Position numbers and translations under genes: made by a program | Assembly (NCBI GenBank): GCA_000333855.2 | Contig: CM007330.1 | Location: 212,600 to 276,599, forward strand | DNA: 64,000 nt | Reading direction: 5' to 3' | DNA from: Endotrypanum monterogeii | Taxonomy: Eukaryota > Euglenozoa > Kinetoplastea > Trypanosomatida > Trypanosomatidae | The notes under the pieces: generated by a model | Database searches by the model: none | Told to the model about the DNA's origin: nothing | Seen by the model: only the letters and a program-made list of their open reading frames with translations | Shown here: positions 28,290-38,127 of the stretch, in pieces | Layout of the letters: each line of letters opens with the position of its first letter | Position numbering within the stretch: position 1 is the first letter of the stretch

Positions 28290-29139
28290 CAACACACAGG
28301 GAGGATGTGCTGGCGGACGGTGAGGACAGCAGGAATAGACGCACCTACGTGTACATCTTGGCCAAGGGACAGTAGGTGACGCTCTTGCCCCCCCCCCGCC
28401 CCTTCCATTTTTTTCCTTCCTAAGAAGCCGCTGTACGCTTTGCATGGTGTCTGCGGAATTCACTAACATCAGCTCTCTCCCCGCACCCCCCCCCACAAAA
28501 AAAAAACAAATGCGCACAAGATCTCTCTCTTTCACACACAACGATACACGATATCCGAGGAGTGAAAAACTGAAAAAAAAAAAGCAATACAGACATCCCC
28601 CCCCCACTGTCGCGTGGGCTTTAAGTTCACGAAACAATAATAATAGCCATCATCATAGCACATATATCTATCTATATATATATATATATATATACGTGTG
28701 TGTGTGTGTGTGTGTGTGTCCCCTTTATCGACCAAGAGCGCACTGGGTGTTGGAGGGGGAGGAGGGGCAGGCACCGAGGTTTGTGCGATAGAGGGGGGGG
28801 GGGGAGGGGGGGGGGGTAAAAGCAAGTCATACATCGGGCGAAAAGCTGAGTGAGTGTGAGGATGCACGCTATTTCTGCTTTCGTCGTGAGCATGAATGTG
28901 TGTGTATGCGGGTGTTTTTCTCCCTTCGGAATGTCTCCCCTATCCTCAGTAATTTTATCGACTTGACCCACCCACCCATATACACTTGTATACACACACC
29001 ATCAAGCGAACTGCTCGCGGGGGGAACAAGAACCATAACGAAGGAAATTTTGAGTGCACGGTATTTGCATTTTCTGCATTTTCACTCAGTGATACTCCTT
29101 TTTTTTTTTTTAGGAACTTGTTTTTTTTTTTTGATTTTC
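27628..29139. other. Intergenic region with AT and TG repeats
   Basis: No gene seen. Contains G run at 27806-27815, AT-rich block at 27970-28013, T run at 28056-28065, (CA)n plus poly-A at 28252-28290, poly-C at 28389-28398, (TA)n(TG)n at 28664-28719, G runs at 28791-28815 and T runs at 29099-29142. Confidence 0.7.
28664..28719. repeat. (TA)n(TG)n compound microsatellite
   Basis: About 14 TA units followed by about 11 TG units. The same order recurs in several spacers of this window. Confidence 0.9.
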
Positions 29140-29673
29140 TCAAGGGAGTTGCGTCATACCGCTGCCACCCGAGCGGCCCTGGATGCCATCCAGAATGCCC
29201 TTGTCGATAAACGTGACGATACGCTGCTGCGTAGATGCAAAAGCAATAACCATTGTCAAGGCAACAATTACCTCTGCAATTGTTTCGGCAATGTGAGAGC
29301 CACACTGCGTCTTGTCCGCCTGCCTCCCACGATTGCAGAGGTCAACCACCACATCATTCATGCCCATGCTGATGGAACTAATAATGAGCGTCAGGACAGC
29401 CATCATCTGATGTGCATACAGAAGAGAAAGGCGTGGCTGCAGACGCATTACCAAGATGGCAAGCGTCATTGTAGCGGCCAATAAAACAAGACCGATGATT
29501 CCAGCCGCGTAGCGCGCCATCACACCACCACCCTCTTTGTTCACGGAGACGGCCCACGTGACAACCAGCATCAGCATGGCAATCCCATCCAAGACGAGCA
29601 TGGCAACGTTCATGCGACTCAGCACAAGCGCCTTTACATTGGCCTTGTGTATCTGAGTGAGTACAGCCTGCAT
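29140..29673 (-). CDS. Four-helix integral membrane protein, function unknown
   Basis: The 177-residue protein has four clear hydrophobic segments (about 22-44, 53-76, 86-108 and 128-147) separated by short loops and a Cys-containing loop (DLCNRGRQADKTQCGS, 111-126) between helices 3 and 4. There is no signal peptide apart from helix 1; both termini are short and polar, and both probably face the cytosol. The helix count and loop Cys pair recall small tetraspan families (tetraspanin/MARVEL-like), but no diagnostic motif (such as CCG) is present. The ATG at 29673 lies just below a (TG/CA)n repeat on its 5' side; the upstream open frame is UTR junk. Confidence 0.8.
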   Translation of the reverse strand: MQAVLTQIHKANVKALVLSRMNVAMLVLDGIAMLMLVVTWAVSVNKEGGGVMARYAAGIIGLVLLAATMTLAILVMRLQPRLSLLYAHQMMAVLTLIISSISMGMNDVVVDLCNRGRQADKTQCGSHIAETIAEVIVALTMVIAFASTQQRIVTFIDKGILDGIQGRSGGSGMTQLP

Positions 29674-30291
29674 TGCGATAGAGCAATGTGTGTGTGTGTG
29701 TGTGTGTGTGTATCGGTGTGTATCTGTCTGTATGTCTGCAGCAAATGTAGGATGGAAGGGAAAGGAAGAGGGGCCTAAAACAAACGAGCAAAAAGAAAAA
29801 CTGTGCTGACTGCGTGGGAAAAGCGATCGCTCCCTCGTATGATTATACTTCAAGTCGCTCTTCAACGACACCGACCCAACGGAAAGGTGTGTGTGTGTGT
29901 GTGTGTGTGCGCGCAAACAGGAGCCGTGATGGGAAGAAACCGGCAGGGAAGTCCCCGATGTCAAAGCAGCAGCAAAAAAAAAAGGGGGCCGATAACGTTT
30001 TTCAGTCACGAGGATCAGGCGCATTTTATTTTATTTTATTGTGGTGGTGGTGGTGGGGAAGGGGGGGGAGTGAGAGGGATGGGGATCGATGAAGCATCCT
30101 TTGTATCATCGCAGGGGGAAGAGGGGGGGGGGCAACAGAGGTAGCGCAGATGTACGCATAAACGCTTCGCCTCCCTTGTGCGATGCAGCGCGAAGAGGCG
30201 ACTGTTGCGCAAACTTGCAGAGGCACATCTCTTCTTTGACATGACGTGCCGATACGTTTTTTTTTCTCTCGTTAACATACAGACACACATG

Positions 30292-30323
<32 letters not shown>

Positions 30324-31221
30324 GACACAATGGCACACACGGCCATGGGGAGAGGGTGGTAGAAAAGCCGACAGCTGTCGCGACCCAACAACGACGACAA
30401 AAAAAAAACCTTCCCCATAAAGCAAACGTGTGTGGGTGAGAGAAGAGGGGAGGGGAGGGGAGGGGAGGGGAGGGGAGGGGGGGGTATTCGCGATGGGGAG
30501 GGGGGGGAAGCAGTGCGCTTCACATCAATGATAAAAAAATATCAAGACCCAAAGGGAGCTCAAGTAGCAGTAGTCATAGCAGAGAAAAGGGAAAAAAAAG
30601 ATAAGAAAGAAATGTGAGAATTACATAAACGAGAGGGGGGGGGAATCTTCTTGTGGAGGCAAGAACAACCACATAGGCCACCCTCACAAGGTTCTTGCAG
30701 TAGGACAGGAGAGAAGGAACTTGAGATATTTCCGAGAAGGGAGGGAGTGCCTCCCTCCCTTCTTTCTGTACACATTTGTTCGTCCATTATTCCTCCCCCG
30801 CCACTCTTGCATGGAGATAAACGAAGCAAGTAGTAGCTCTCCATCACCATCTTCCTCTGAGTGTTGATGACTGTCTCTCGCTCCCCACCTCCTTACGCCA
30901 ATCACACGTCGCCTTCACTCGTGCACACTGCGAGCAAGAGCACAGAACCACGGTGCTGTCTGGGCCGATGCACACGCGAGCGCCATTTTTTTTTTTTTTT
31001 GAAGCGTGTGCGCTCGCTGTAATGACGTGCATCTCCACTGCGACCGTCTTCTTCTAGCATTGGACCTCCCCCTCCAAAAAAAGAAAACCTCTGTCGTAAA
31101 TATATGCAGAGGGGAGGAGGGGGGACGTGGATCATGCGATGGATGTACGGAGGGTGAAACGCAGCTAGCCCCTGTTGGAGTGGCGAGGGTAGCCGATGGC
31201 GTGCTAACGAAAAAAAAAACT
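29674..31221. other. Intergenic region with GGGGA repeat
   Basis: No gene seen. Contains (TG)n at 29689-29711 and 29888-29907, A run at 29974-29983, G-rich stretches, T run at 30258-30267, (CA)n(TA)n at 30291-30322, GGGGA repeat at 30446-30484, T run at 30987-31000 and A run at 31210-31219 beside the 407-residue gene. Confidence 0.7.
30446..30484 (+). repeat. (GGGGA)n tandem repeat, potential G-quadruplex
   Basis: Seven consecutive GGGGA units ending in a G run on the plus strand. Four or more G4 tracts with one-base loops are the strongest quadruplex signature in the window. The transcript carries the C-rich complement, so any structure would act at the DNA level. Confidence 0.9.
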
Positions 31222-32445
31222 TCAAGGTGGGAGTTGCTCCCTGCCGTAGTCGTGCACAGCCAAGCGACGCACGCCATCCTGTTTGTGGAGCTCAAAGGCA
31301 ACTCGTACGGCGTGATACTGCTCTGTTGGGATGATCGCACAGAAGCGCTCTGGGATGGCCGCACGACCGTCTGCCATGAAGGAAAGGAGGAGGAGACGCG
31401 GGTCAGGAGGCGTACGTGAGTGCTTCACCAAATTATCGTAGGCAGTTTCTTCTTTAGAGCCAACGCCCGTGTTTCGGTGCGGCAGATCCCGCGTGGCCTG
31501 ACGGTGAGCGACAATCGCAGCGATCTTGCGCATCAGCCGCCGCTGCTCCTCCAATGGCATATGTGGGTATGTCATGAAGACATCGCAGCGGATCAAGCCC
31601 GGCACGTCGCTTAGATCCTGGTAGTGTAGCGAGTGCACCTCCTCCAGCAGCGATTCTAGCTGAGCTGGTGTGAAGCGGGTTTCTGTAGAGTGAGAGCGCG
31701 TGTATTCGTCGAAAAAAGAGAGCAGAGCAGACACGAGTTCGAGAGGGTAACGGCGCTGCCAGAGGCAAACGTGGAACAGAGTTGCGTTGATGGTCTCTCT
31801 GTCTGACAGCATCTGCGCCTGAGCAGCGCATTCGGCGCTAGGTGTGAGGAGGTCTCGCTGCCACACCGCACGAATTTTTTGAAGATGACTGATAAAGTGG
31901 TGAAGAACACGCAGCGGCAGTCGCTCGAGATGCGTGCGCACGGCTGGATCTGTCATGGGCGAGAAAGTGCCGCGCTCCTCTGCATCTTCATTTTGCACAA
32001 TGACAAGAAGGTGAACACCGAAGCTCGACGCGGTGCGTGCAGAGAACACTTGAGCAAGTGCATCCCGTGTGTCAAGTGGTGGAGCCGCGGGCACGCTACA
32101 CACGGCTACCTTGGGCTTCTGGGAGTGTACTCTCATTCTGTATTTGCGTGCCCAGCAAACCCTCAGGTAATTGAGGTGGCGCTCCTTGGCAATGCGCCGC
32201 AGGCCCTCAAAATCTAAAATCTCTTCGTGTGAAACAAAAAATGGGACCAGGGTTTTGATCAAAAAAGTTCTTCCCTCCGCGTCACACCTATTCCTTCGTC
32301 GGTTGAGGCGGTGCAAGGAGATACCGTATCGATCCCTCAACGCGAGACGATCTTTGATGGAACAAGAGCCCCACTCCTCAAGAGGGATGATGACATGATG
32401 CGGCCTCTCCTTAGCGGCTTTGAGTGGCACCCTTTTCTCGGACAT
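31222..32445 (-). CDS. Protein of unknown function, 407 residues
   Basis: I do not recognise a domain. The protein starts MSEKRVPLKAAKERPHH, is rich in Arg and Leu, and appears to be a soluble helical protein. Segments such as LHRLNRRRNRCDAEGRTFL, LRVLHHFISHLQKIRAVW, LERLP, LLEEVHSLHYQDLSDVPG and MPLEEQRRLMRKIAAIVAHR suggest stacked helices. No membrane segment, zinc motif or low-complexity run is visible, and codon composition looks coding throughout. The 74 codons upstream of ATG 32445 are Pro/Ser/His-rich UTR sequence crossing a TG repeat. A kinetoplastid-specific protein is likely. Confidence 0.8.
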   Translation of the reverse strand: MSEKRVPLKAAKERPHHVIIPLEEWGSCSIKDRLALRDRYGISLHRLNRRRNRCDAEGRTFLIKTLVPFFVSHEEILDFEGLRRIAKERHLNYLRVCWARKYRMRVHSQKPKVAVCSVPAAPPLDTRDALAQVFSARTASSFGVHLLVIVQNEDAEERGTFSPMTDPAVRTHLERLPLRVLHHFISHLQKIRAVWQRDLLTPSAECAAQAQMLSDRETINATLFHVCLWQRRYPLELVSALLSFFDEYTRSHSTETRFTPAQLESLLEEVHSLHYQDLSDVPGLIRCDVFMTYPHMPLEEQRRLMRKIAAIVAHRQATRDLPHRNTGVGSKEETAYDNLVKHSRTPPDPRLLLLSFMADGRAAIPERFCAIIPTEQYHAVRVAFELHKQDGVRRLAVHDYGREQLPP

Positions 32446-32851
32446 CGTCGGAGACCCCCACCACACACCTCTTGCAGTCAGAACAGATGACCCTTTGTTG
32501 GCACCACCGCAGCTGCTTGATGTGGTGGCACCCCCTCCCCTCACTGTGGAACGGCTAAAACTAAAGAAAACAAGCGAAAAAAAAATCAAACGTGAAAGGG
32601 AAACGGAAAGAGGCAAAAAAGAAATTTGTGTGTGTGTGTGTGTGGTTGGGGGGGGGGGCACAGACAACTGGATGCATACAGACTGGAGATGGAAGATCCT
32701 GCGGCTCGTGAGGGAGCGGCCTACAGATGTTTATGTGGTTCTCGAATAAGGCCGTGCATATCAGATATGCACTATATTTGGAACCTAGCCTACCACATGT
32801 CAGGTCCAGACACTTCTTCTGGCCTACACACCTTCGTACATAATCCCCCCC

Positions 32852-32890
<39 letters not shown>

Positions 32891-33490
32891 CTGTATATGT
32901 GTCTATATGTATATTTTAACTCCATCTATGAATCTATACCGATGTGGTTTCTACCCTGTGTTGTGTGAGGTTACATCGCCTGCAGGTGCACAAGACCACT
33001 CTCAACGGCACAGACAGGCAGAGGTATGCATGTGGAAGGGAGTGAGGTACAGGGTGTATGGGTGGTGGGAGACCGTTCAGGACCAATCACCAACAAACCT
33101 ACTAAGCTTGGGAACTGCACAACCCCTCCCCACTATGAGACACACACACACACACACACACCACTCAACTTCATCCTATCATTGTGTCCCGTGAAACAAA
33201 ACATTGGGGAGATGTAAATGCGAGGAGGAAGGGGGGGGTAGTCGTTCAGATGTGCCCCCCTACCTCCTACGCACACCCTGCCTCTCTTTTTTTTTTTAAA
33301 CACGCTACAAGGGAAGCGGCCAGCAGTGTTACGAATTGCAGCTTCGGAGATTGAAGATATTCGCGTTGATAGTTATCCGACGCGGAGGAGGGAGGGAACG
33401 AGGGGCGTGACCACTTGCAGCCATACTCCCTTGATGTACTCGCCCTCTTCAGCGTCTAAAAAAAAGCGGGTGTGCAAACATTCAGGAGAA

Positions 33491-33521
<31 letters not shown>

Positions 33522-33544
33522 GCTCGCACAGCTTCCACGGATGC
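32446..33544. other. Intergenic region with TA/TG repeats
   Basis: No gene seen. Contains A run at 32578-32584, (TG)n at 32628-32644, poly-G at 32648-32658, (CA)n(TA)n(TG)n at 32853-32895, (CA)n at 33142-33162, T run at 33289-33298 and (TG)n at 33490-33518. Confidence 0.7.
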
Positions 33545-33868
33545 CTAGTCGTCCCTACCCTGCCGCAGCTCAACGAGCACCGCCGTGGACCCGACAGCAT
33601 AGCGCGCTTTGCAGGGAATGTATCGCGGAGTGTTTGATCCATCAGCTGAGAAGAAATGGATACGGTCCTCCTCAGCAACATCCAAGTTGACCGTTGCATC
33701 CCCGGCAGCCGACGCATTCAAAAAATTGATGTCGAACAGAGATGGAGAAGATACAGAGCAGGACGGCTTTGCACCCCTCAAGAGAACAGGCTGCCGCGAG
33801 CTCAGCGCTACGCGCTCGGTGAATGAAGATCCAGCGTTCGGCTGCACCAGGTCGCGCATCTCTGGCAT
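33545..33868 (-). CDS. Small protein of unknown function, 107 residues
   Basis: Product begins MPEMRDLVQPNAGSSF and is well composed, without repeats: an N-terminal polar part, VALSSRQPVLLRGAKPSC, then FDINFLNASAAGDATVNLDVAEEDRIHFF and a C-terminal ARYAVGSTAVLVELRQGRDD. It is predicted soluble and probably beta-rich in the second half. The ATG is immediately preceded by an excellent splice tract (11 T then CCTACACCTCAG), so the frame upstream (which reaches another ATG at 34018) is intron-like UTR rather than protein. No family recognised. Supported by the splice signal and coding composition. Confidence 0.65.
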   Translation of the reverse strand: MPEMRDLVQPNAGSSFTERVALSSRQPVLLRGAKPSCSVSSPSLFDINFLNASAAGDATVNLDVAEEDRIHFFSADGSNTPRYIPCKARYAVGSTAVLVELRQGRDD

Positions 33869-33898
33869 CTGAGGTGTAGGAAAAAAAAAAAGATAAGG
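33869..33898 (-). promoter_or_regulatory. Trans-splice acceptor abutting the start codon
   Basis: Minus strand: T run (33881-33891), CCTACACCTC, then AG at 33869-33870 directly followed by ATG at 33868. If this AG is used the leader would consist only of the spliced-leader exon, or translation might start at the second Met (codon 4). Confidence 0.6.
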
Positions 33899-34752
33899 CA
33901 CCTTGACGTAGAAGCATGTGAGGGGTGGCGATCTAGAAAGTGAAAGACAAAATGTGCGTTTGTGTGTGCTCTCGAGGTGAGAAGAAAAAATAGAAGCGGT
34001 ATTTCGCAAGCGCGCCATGATTTAACATCACAGGGTGGCAGTTAATGTGCAGTTGTGCGTACCTACCCACATATACGCAAGCGTGCTTGAGCACGGGGAG
34101 GGGGGGGGACAACAGTGTACGAGGGCAACACGTAGTCCCGGGGTGCTGGTTTATCTGCTCGTGTCAGCACACAGAGCGGCCCTCCCACCGGATGGAGAGC
34201 ATGCATGCGTCTGTTCCAGAACGTGGACAAGTTGAGAGGTAGAGAAAGGAAGAAGAAAAAACCAAACATACAAACGCCTGTGTGCTTGGTGATCGCCCTG
34301 AGGTTATCCCTCATTCTCGAAATCAATTTTGTGTTTCCTGCTCATGATTAGATGACAGCACGTGTGCAGCTAATTCTATACCGAGCATGCCACAGCCATG
34401 ACATACGCGGAATACCTTCTCTCCCCCCTATCTTTTATGTATTATACTGTTGCATCCGCACGGCTGAGTCACCCCTGTAAGCCTGCTTTCAGATCCTGTG
34501 CATCGACATGAAGGGAAAACACATGCAGACAGATACGCATAGGCATACAAAGACACAGTCGAGATGAGGTACTCCCCTCCCCAAGCAATGTTTTTTTTTG
34601 TCGACCATGAGAACGGGGGTCATCGTCAGAGAAGTACTTCGACACACACACAGATGTACACGAACAGAGAGAGACAAACAGTCAAATAATCAATACAAGA
34701 CGCATAAGGGCATCATTTATTTTTTTTTCACTTCCCCCCTTTACCTAAACAC

Positions 34753-34757
34753 ACACG

Positions 34758-34804
<47 letters not shown>
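34753..34804. repeat. (CA)n(TA)n ending at the gap
   Basis: CA units grade into about 13 TA units and run straight into the N block. A matching CA-then-TA block lies on the far side of the gap. Confidence 0.9.
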
Positions 34805-34824
34805 NNNNNNNNNNNNNNNNNNNN
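34805..34824. other. Assembly gap (20 N)
   Basis: Twenty undetermined bases within microsatellite DNA. The true size of the missing part is unknown. Confidence 1.
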
Positions 34825-34873
34825 CTACTTACTTTTACTTTTTATTTTACCCTTTACCCTTACCCTACCTAAC
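34825..34873. repeat. Degenerate CCCTAA-like sequence beside the gap
   Basis: T/A/C-only sequence with successive imperfect copies of TTTAC, CCCTTTA, CCCTTA and CCCTACC, then CCTAACC. It resembles decayed telomeric repeat (CCCTAA)n, but could equally be base-call noise at the edge of a microsatellite. Confidence 0.5.
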
Positions 34874-34898
34874 CACACACACACACACACACACCACA

Positions 34899-34957
<59 letters not shown>
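34873..34957. repeat. (CA)n(TA)n long microsatellite
   Basis: About 13 CA units with a CCA interruption, then more than 25 TA units; one of the longest AT runs in the window. Confidence 0.95.
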
Positions 34958-34958
<1 letters not shown>

Positions 34959-35290
34959 CTCGTGTGTGTGTGAGATCAAGTCTATGAATACGGTTCACTT
35001 CAAAGCCTTCCGCAGGTGCACATACGCATATACACATCAAAGCACCAATTCATTCAATCAGTCCCCCAACCACAACCACCACAGAGCATCCACAGTGTAT
35101 CACACTCTCACAACACTACAGTTAGAGTCTGATGTGCAGCTATCAAGAGGAAAGCATATGTATGTGTATGTGTATGTGTGTGTGTGTGTGTATGTGTGTG
35201 TTGGGGGAGGGCGGCGGCAGAGAGAAAGGGCAAATGCCGACATGAAGTAAGAAAGCTTCTTTTTCTCTGCCACCAACGCCCCCCCCTCCT

Positions 35291-35329
<39 letters not shown>

Positions 35330-35379
35330 ACACACACATACATACATACATACACAAATTCCAACCCAGCTTTCTTGAC

Positions 35380-37002
35380 TCACTTGGAGTTTTTCTTATT
35401 TCCGCTTGGCGCACCCTCCCCGCCGTCCTGGCGGGCGGCAGCCGCCATACCGCCGCGACGCAACTTTTTAGTCCCCGTCGCTGCACGATCCGTCTGTGGG
35501 CCATTGCTGTCGACAGCCGCCACCTGCGGCAACTGTTGTTGGGGCTGCTGTTGCTGAGGAAGGGGCATAGGCTGGGCGACTGTATGAACCGGCTGCTGAG
35601 GCTGCGATGTCTTTGATGTACGCTGCTGCTGTTGCATGCGTGCCGGAGACGGCCCAGGAAGAGCGCCTGGGGCCTGAGACGGCATCATGCCGTTGTTCAC
35701 AGGGTCCATATATTGCTGCTGGTGTTGGTGTTGGTGTGGATGCTGCTGCTGCTGCTGCTGCTGTTGGTGCTGGTGCTGTACATGTGGGTTGCCCATATGT
35801 CCGCCCATAGGTCCACCCGTGTTGTATGCTGCAGGATGCGGAGACATCGTGTGGTGCTGGTGGTGGTTCATTGGGGCGCCACGGCCCATCATGGGGTTCA
35901 TGACGGGCTGGTTGTACTTGCTGGGCATACTCGGTGGCACCGGTGCCTGCGGACGTGAGTAGTGTGAGACATCGCGGTCATAGAAGTCGATGTCGCCGGG
36001 CCAGTCTGTAGGGCACACGTAGCAGTTTTCGCTGCTCGCCACAAGATTGGCGACATTCGCCAGGAAGCTTTTTAGGGGCGGCACAAACGGAGTGGCTGAC
36101 GGGTTGGGGCTGTAGACTGCCTTCTGCTGGGCAGCGCTTACGTCGTGCGCCGGCGCGGGAGCTGGAGGCGGTGCGACAGGTTCCTCCTGTGGGGGCGGTG
36201 GTGCAGCCGCGGTCTGGCGAGCTGCACCACGGCTTAGGGTGGCAGGAGCAGCTGCAGCCGTCGCTGCTGGCGCGGGAGCAGCTGCAGCTGCCGCCGGCGC
36301 CGTCGCTTCCTTGCGCGTGGTCGGCGAACTGTGCTTGTTTTCCCCAAGGTCGCGGGGCACATCAGAGAACATGGCACCTTCGTCCACGTCGTTCGCTGTG
36401 ACATCTGAGCGCTCAATGCGGTGCTGCAGGTTGCGCGTAACAGATCCCTCAATCTCTTTTGCGGTGCGCTCGGCATAGGCGATCTGCTCCTTGCTTAGCT
36501 TCGACTCATCCAGCTTCGTTGTGTACAGCTCCTCGCGGTAAGTCGAGGCAACGCCAAAGCGCTCGTTCGCCTTGAACTGATCCCACTGACCGGTGAGATG
36601 ATTGTCTGCTTCTAGCAACTCATCTGCCCCCTCGGCAGCCCAGTCTAGGGTCTTGAGGTCGTGCTCACCACGGTAGGTGTGCACGTGACCTGCACCAGGG
36701 GTCTCAGTGCGCAGCTTCATATTTCTCGCCTCCATCATGATGATGTCATCGTAGCGGTAGAGGCGCGTCTCCTCCGAATGCCCCGACGCGTCGAGGGCGT
36801 TGTGAATTTTTGATTGCAAATTCCGTGGAAACGAAATAAAAACACCCGCGTCCTCCGCTGACACATCTGCATCGGTACGAGAAACAAAGAGGCCCTCGCA
36901 CATGGCACCATCCACGGTGTACACCAGAACCTTCTGACCTACGAGGTTCAGGAAGAGGTACTCCAAGCGGTGGGCATTGCTGCTTTCGTTAGGGCCGATC
37001 AT
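35380..37002 (-). CDS. PBP1: PBP1 / ataxin-2-like protein
   Basis: Cytoplasmic mRNP protein. In T. brucei PBP1 works with MKT1, LSM12 and XAC1 in a complex that stabilises mRNA and promotes translation. The 540-residue protein has an N-terminal Lsm-like domain (about 10-95: LEYLFLNLVGQKVLVYTVDG, then YDDIIMMEARNMKL) and an LsmAD domain (about 136-190: GQWDQFKANERFGVASTYREELYTTKL and AYAERTAKEIEGS), the hallmark pair of ataxin-2. The C-terminal 300 residues are Ala/Pro- and His/Gln/Met-rich and disordered, including a His/Gln run (about 410-445) encoded by a CTG-type repeat. Start at ATG 37002 is the first in frame, with a pyrimidine tract and AG at about 37033. The ataxin-2 identification is firm. 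Confidence 0.93.
   Translation of the reverse strand: MIGPNESSNAHRLEYLFLNLVGQKVLVYTVDGAMCEGLFVSRTDADVSAEDAGVFISFPRNLQSKIHNALDASGHSEETRLYRYDDIIMMEARNMKLRTETPGAGHVHTYRGEHDLKTLDWAAEGADELLEADNHLTGQWDQFKANERFGVASTYREELYTTKLDESKLSKEQIAYAERTAKEIEGSVTRNLQHRIERSDVTANDVDEGAMFSDVPRDLGENKHSSPTTRKEATAPAAAAAAPAPAATAAAAPATLSRGAARQTAAAPPPPQEEPVAPPPAPAPAHDVSAAQQKAVYSPNPSATPFVPPLKSFLANVANLVASSENCYVCPTDWPGDIDFYDRDVSHYSRPQAPVPPSMPSKYNQPVMNPMMGRGAPMNHHQHHTMSPHPAAYNTGGPMGGHMGNPHVQHQHQQQQQQQQHPHQHQHQQQYMDPVNNGMMPSQAPGALPGPSPARMQQQQRTSKTSQPQQPVHTVAQPMPLPQQQQPQQQLPQVAAVDSNGPQTDRAATGTKKLRRGGMAAAARQDGGEGAPSGNKKNSK
35725..35785. repeat. Coding CTG/GTTG repeat (Gln/His tract)
   Basis: GCTGCTG and TGGTGTTG repeats on the plus strand encode alternating Gln and His in PBP1. 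Length polymorphism is expected. Confidence 0.85.
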
Positions 37003-37286
37003 CGCTACTGGGTACAGTGCGTACCGGTGAAGCTAGCGGCGATAAGGGAAGGAAGAACTTGGGAAAATGTTTTTTTTTGTTGTTGTTGTTGCTCCAAGAC
37101 AACACCGCAGAAAGACCGGCAGCACACGAAGTAGCTCCTCGTGCACAGGGGAGGGAGGGAGACAAATGTAATTAGTACGTGCGAGATAGAGAAAAGACCG
37201 AATCTTAGGGGGGGGGAAAGATAAACGGGTCACTAATGAAGAAGGGATAGGGCTCAACGTGTGGTAATGCTGCATCCACAGAAAGG

Positions 37287-37327
<41 letters not shown>

Positions 37328-38127
37328 TGTATATGGTGGGGGGGAGGAGGTTCGGAGATAAGAATAAGCGAAGAGGACAAAGGAGGGTAAACAAATGTAA
37401 CCAGAGCGCTGACAAGCATTCACAAAAAAAAAAAAAGAGGCGAAAGACAAAGGTAATGGAGGCGACACAGGCGCGTCACGCAGGGCCTCCCCTACACTGC
37501 TCTGAGCATGTGCAGGTATGCGCACGTATGGGCTGCACAGAGACAATACCCATTTGCATTCCCGTAAAACAATCCCCAAACGCTTTTCCCATCTCCTGCC
37601 TTACATAGATGATCGGGCCTCCGAATGGCGGGGGAAAACCTGCTGCAACGCCTTCTTGACTATAAGCAAGCTCCAACTGTAACATGCCCGAAGACACGGA
37701 GAGGGGTTCATCCGACAAGCAGCCGCTGCAGTTGACTCCTGTATGGTTTCCCCTTTTTTTTCCCTTCTGTTTGCTTGCCCTCTCTGTCGCTGTCAAAGTA
37801 TGCATAGCAGCCTCACATTATGCGTACACGTGGGAGGGGGCAAATAAGTAGCAACACTGAGGCGTGTCCAGTTTGGAAGCAATACCAGCAATCCCGCATT
37901 TGACGCACAGCGAGAGCCATTGGCTGTGCTGAAGCACCAGCCCACGGTCAAGCGCCGCGCCACCTGGAAAAAAAAAAACTGCCTGGCGAAAGGAAGGCAA
38001 AGGAAGGGGAGTGAAGACCAGCACAGCTGCGCCTCCATAAAAACATGCCCCCCCCATGGCACAGGCGTCTTCCGGCTTCTTCTTGCTGAGAAGTCGATAC
38101 CCTACCCAATCACATGAAGCCGCCGCT
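37003..38127. other. Intergenic region
   Basis: No gene seen. Contains T run and GTT repeats at 37069-37092, (TG)n at 37293-37332, A run at 37421-37433, T run at 37752-37760, A run at 37968-37977. Confidence 0.7.

Larger units (their letters stand above)
33869..35379. other. Intergenic region containing an assembly gap
   Basis: No gene seen. Contains G run at 34101-34108, T run at 34591-34599, (CA)n(TA)n leading into the gap at 34805, degenerate telomere-like sequence at 34825-34873, then (CA)n(TA)n at 34873-34957, TATG/TG repeats at 35160-35205, and CA/CATA repeats at 35299-35356 next to the PBP1 stop. Confidence 0.75.

Noticed and set aside
34598..34987. Plus-strand frame running across the N gap
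   Set aside because: It contains undetermined residues and consists of CA/TA repeats.
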